Of a stretch of 38,147 nucleotides of DNA, positions 36,085 to 38,147 are shown piece after piece. The translations under genes were made by a program, and so were the position numbers. Within the stretch, counting starts at the first letter, position 1, and every line of letters begins with the position of its first letter. Where the stretch lies: contig CANQIE010000009.1 in assembly GCA_947623935.1 (NCBI GenBank), positions 1-38,147 on the forward strand. The letters are read 5' to 3'. The notes under the pieces were generated by a model. It was given only the letters and a program-made list of their open reading frames with translations. It did no database searches and was not told the DNA's origin. This DNA comes from an uncultured Bacilli bacterium. Its GTDB lineage: Bacteria; Bacillota_I; Bacilli_A; RF39; UBA660.

Positions 36085-37902
36085 ATGAAAGATAGAAACA
36101 AAGTATTATTTGGATTTGTCATGTTATTAATGGTGGTAGGAATTATTGGTTTTAGTTATGCACTTTTTACTACGAAGGTAGAAAAGAAAGGTGCTTTAAA
36201 TATAGTCGCAGGAACAGTTTCTTGTCCTATACAAATAGAAGGAATAGAGGGTAATGAAATAACATTAGTAAACCAAACCGAAAAAGAAATAGAAGTAACA
36301 ATCAGAAATGATAGTAAAGTACCAATACACTCAACCATTACTTATTTAAAGAATGAGAATGTAGAAGTATTAGCATCCAATCAAAATGGAGATCCTATCA
36401 ATAAAGAAAGTCTATCTGTAGGAGAAACAAGAACCTATATGATTAAACTAATAAATAAAACAAATACAACCCAGACAGTAACGTTAAATGGAAGATGTGG
36501 ATTAAGTAATAAAACATTAGCTATAGCAGATACAGAAGAAGAAATTACAGGAAATTATGAAAGAGTGGAACCCAATGAACCTGAATTAGTAACAGGATTA
36601 ATCCCAGTTGTCTATGATGAAAGTCAAAGCTCCTGGGTAAAAGCAGATACAACAAAGAAATGGTACAACTATGACAAACAAGAATGGGCGAATGCCGTAA
36701 CTATTGGATTAGATGAAGATGGAGTAGGTACTAAGAAAAGAGAGAGTTATATGACTGCCCAGGCAGGAGAACTAATTTCAATAGATGACATTAACACCAT
36801 GTGGGTATGGATACCAAGATATGAATATAATTATGTAAGTATAAAAAATGCTGGAGGAGATAAAAGCAATTGCACAAATAGTGTTGTAAGTAATTATGAA
36901 TGCTACCTAAATCCAGGGGAAATTAAAGTCAACTTTATCAATGGAACTAGTAATACCCCAAACAATGATTATATAGTGCATCCAGCCTTTACTTTTGGAG
37001 ATAAAGAATTAACAGGAATGTGGTATGGAAAGTTTGAAACAAGTAGTAAAGAAGAATGTATCGCAGCAAGTGGTTCAGTAAATACTGAATGTGATATAGA
37101 AACGTATACTCCAGAAATAAAACCAAGTGTAACTTCATGGAGAGGAATCCGAGTATCAACTGCTTTTGAAGTAAGTAGAAGGATGCAAACAACAAATTAT
37201 AATATTTATGGATTTTCTAGTAGTCAAACCAGTTATGATACACATATGAGTAAGAATAGTGAATGGGGTGCAGTAGCCTACTTATCACAAAGTAAATATG
37301 GAAAATATGGAAATAGTAATTATGGAGTAGATGACAAAGAAGTATATATTAACAACTGTTCAAATTATATAACTGGAATAGCAGGAAATACAGTAGGTGA
37401 AAGAATAAGTGCAGAAACTTGTAAAACAAATACTTATGAAACAAGTAAAGGTCAAAAGGCATCGACGACTGGAAATATTACAGGAGTCTATGATATGAGT
37501 GGTGGAGCATGGGATCGTGTCATGGGCGCTTTGGAAGATAGTAACAATTCAGGAAAACCAACAAACACAGCATGTGGATTTTTTGAAGGTGAAAATGGTA
37601 ATAAAATACCAGACAAAAAGTATTATGATTTATATAGAAGTACTGATCGAAGTTCGACGGATGGAAACTTGTCATTAACTGCATGTGGTGAGGGAGTTTG
37701 TTATGGACATGCCTTATCAGAAACATTAGGTTGGTATGGAGATTATTATGTCTATGTAAACTATTCGGGCTCATGGTTCAATCGCGGCGGCGGCACCTAT
37801 GCCGATGCCTCGAGCACAGGTGTATTCCTCTTCTACTACGTGTATGGTGGTTCGGAGGGGGGCAGCTCGTTCCGCCTTGTGCTTTCTCCTATAGGAGCTT
37901 AA
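36085..37902 (+). CDS. Variable surface protein, paralog C
   Basis: A 605-residue exported protein, nearly identical to the gene at 10971 over the first ~235 residues: hydrophobic segment 8-28, TasA/camelysin-like G-A-L-N-I-V-A-G-T-V, and the W-Y-N-Y-D-K-Q-E-W-A-N-A-V block. The C-type-lectin/formylglycine-enzyme-like half is more diverged: W-V-W-I-P-R-Y-E-Y-N-Y, V-H-P-A-F-T-F-G, Y-D-M-S-G-G-A-W-D-R-V-M-G and C-Y-G-H-A-L-S-E-T. That half is closer to paralog A in places (N-P-G-E-I-K-V-N-F-I). The hypervariable tip is at 564-605. AGGGAAG precedes ATG 36085. It sits directly behind rpoC with its own poly-G promoter. Conserved Cys pairs fit an extracellular protein. A ligand-binding or adhesin role is inferred. 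Confidence 0.85.
   Translation: MKDRNKVLFGFVMLLMVVGIIGFSYALFTTKVEKKGALNIVAGTVSCPIQIEGIEGNEITLVNQTEKEIEVTIRNDSKVPIHSTITYLKNENVEVLASNQNGDPINKESLSVGETRTYMIKLINKTNTTQTVTLNGRCGLSNKTLAIADTEEEITGNYERVEPNEPELVTGLIPVVYDESQSSWVKADTTKKWYNYDKQEWANAVTIGLDEDGVGTKKRESYMTAQAGELISIDDINTMWVWIPRYEYNYVSIKNAGGDKSNCTNSVVSNYECYLNPGEIKVNFINGTSNTPNNDYIVHPAFTFGDKELTGMWYGKFETSSKEECIAASGSVNTECDIETYTPEIKPSVTSWRGIRVSTAFEVSRRMQTTNYNIYGFSSSQTSYDTHMSKNSEWGAVAYLSQSKYGKYGNSNYGVDDKEVYINNCSNYITGIAGNTVGERISAETCKTNTYETSKGQKASTTGNITGVYDMSGGAWDRVMGALEDSNNSGKPTNTACGFFEGENGNKIPDKKYYDLYRSTDRSSTDGNLSLTACGEGVCYGHALSETLGWYGDYYVYVNYSGSWFNRGGGTYADASSTGVFLFYYVYGGSEGGSSFRLVLSPIGA
37774..37893 (+). other. Candidate hypervariable region of paralog C (VR-C)
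   Basis: The strongest of the three composition switches. By hand count about 14 of 114 bases are A and 67 of 114 are G or C; a control stretch of the same gene (37321-37380) has 27 of 60 A and 15 of 60 G or C. Runs such as ACC TAT GCC GAT GCC and TTC CTC TTC TAC TAC are what randomised AAC/AAT codons would give. Anchors: W-F-N-R-G-G, S-T-G-V-F, S-F-R-L-V-L. Confidence 0.65.
37886..37897 (+). repeat. Perfect 12-base palindrome at the end of paralog C
   Basis: CTCCTATAGGAG, spanning the last codons of the gene just after the variable region. Paralogs A and B keep only the left half (ACTCCTATT, GCTCCATA). Confidence 0.6.
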
Positions 37903-38022
37903 TCGACTGACTTTTCTGTAACATGAAGAAATATCTAAATTAAGGTATTCTGATTTTATTATAGAGTGTTTAAAATTTCTATTAAAGGTAAAAAAAATAA
38001 AATACTATATAGACTCATCTAT

Positions 38023-38047
38023 GATGAGTTTCCTTTATATTAAATTT
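38023..38047 (+). terminator. Possible terminator downstream of paralog C
   Basis: ACTCATC (38023-38029), loop TAT, GATGAGT (38033-38039), then TTTCCTTT. It lies ~120 bases after the stop; the intervening 37903-38022 is A+T-rich with nothing else I can identify. Confidence 0.45.
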
Positions 38048-38113
38048 AATTGGTAGAGAATATTTTTATTTGAAATATGATTGATTTTTCTAGATCTTAA
38101 TAAGTCTCAATTA

Positions 38114-38142
38114 TTTACAAAGAAATAAAAATTTAGTATACT
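38114..38142 (+). promoter_or_regulatory. Promoter at the right window edge
   Basis: TTTACA (38114-38119), 17-base spacer, TATACT (38137-38142), directed out of the window; its gene is not visible. Confidence 0.5.
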
Positions 38143-38147
38143 AATAA

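Noticed and set aside
37903-38147. A small gene in the right-end A+T-rich stretch
   Set aside because: No frame with a ribosome site; only a possible terminator and an outward promoter.

Overview
The window reads as one chromosomal segment of a low-GC, Gram-positive, probably endospore-forming bacterium of the Bacilli/Erysipelotrichia/RF39-like part of the Firmicutes. This rests on A+T-rich codon use, strong Shine-Dalgarno sites, sigma-A type promoters, intrinsic terminators, the sporulation-linked genes spoVG, yabP, yabQ and a sigH-like sigma factor, and the Bacillus-like order tilS-ftsH-dusB-lysS ... clpC ... cysS-mrnC-rlmB-sigH-secE-nusG-rplKAJL ... rsmC-rpoB-rpoC. Every gene I can support lies on the + strand. 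RpoB has Asn at the position of E. coli His526, a state known from rifampicin-resistant Mollicutes, which fits such an affiliation.

Layout. 1-1008: 3' part of a surface-protein gene (paralog A). 1142-2115: spoVG, yabP, yabQ. 2227-9250: divIC-like, tilS, ftsH, dusB, a J-like/RDD membrane protein and lysS. 9348-10778: YfcC-like transporter. 10971-12761: paralog B. 12889-15201: clpC. 15291-17389: cysS and a YugP-like metalloprotease. 17458-18081: unknown protein. 18145-20576: mrnC, rlmB, a sigH-like gene and a tail-anchored unknown. 20694-24179: secE, nusG, rplK, rplA, rplJ and rplL, with leader structures before rplK, rplA and rplJ. 24314-27915: an accessory insert between rplL and rsmC/rpoB (collagen-like protein, Nudix hydrolase, leader ORF, two YPQ-motif paralogs). 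28011-35983: rsmC, rpoB, rpoC. 36085-37902: paralog C. 37903-38147: a short A+T-rich end with a possible terminator and an outward promoter. No gap exceeds 300 bases.

Most unusual content: paralogs A, B and C are large exported proteins with a TasA/camelysin-like N-terminus (seen in B and C) and a formylglycine-enzyme/C-type-lectin-like C-terminal domain. Their last ~40 codons switch abruptly from A-rich, low-GC DNA to A-poor, GC-rich DNA with many NNC codons, framed by constant W-F-x-R-(G/S)-G, (S/T)-G-V-F and F-R-(L/I)-V-L motifs. This is the signature of variable regions of a diversity-generating retroelement (DGR). No reverse transcriptase or template repeat is in the window, so any retroelement would act in trans. 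Both paralogs whose 5' end is visible share an almost identical promoter with a run of nine G inside the 16-bp spacer between TTGACG and TATAAT, the architecture of a phase-variable promoter. Together this suggests a surface-antigen family with two layers of variation: on/off expression and hypervariable ligand-binding tips. It is dispersed behind terminators of housekeeping genes.

Other oddities: FtsH with a Rho-N/SAP-like tail, a J-like domain lacking HPD, RpoB and L11 with acidic tails, SecE with a Lys-rich extension, and rsmC with an ACG where the start codon is expected and a terminator-like hairpin in its leader. All calls come from reading the sequence; no database search was run.
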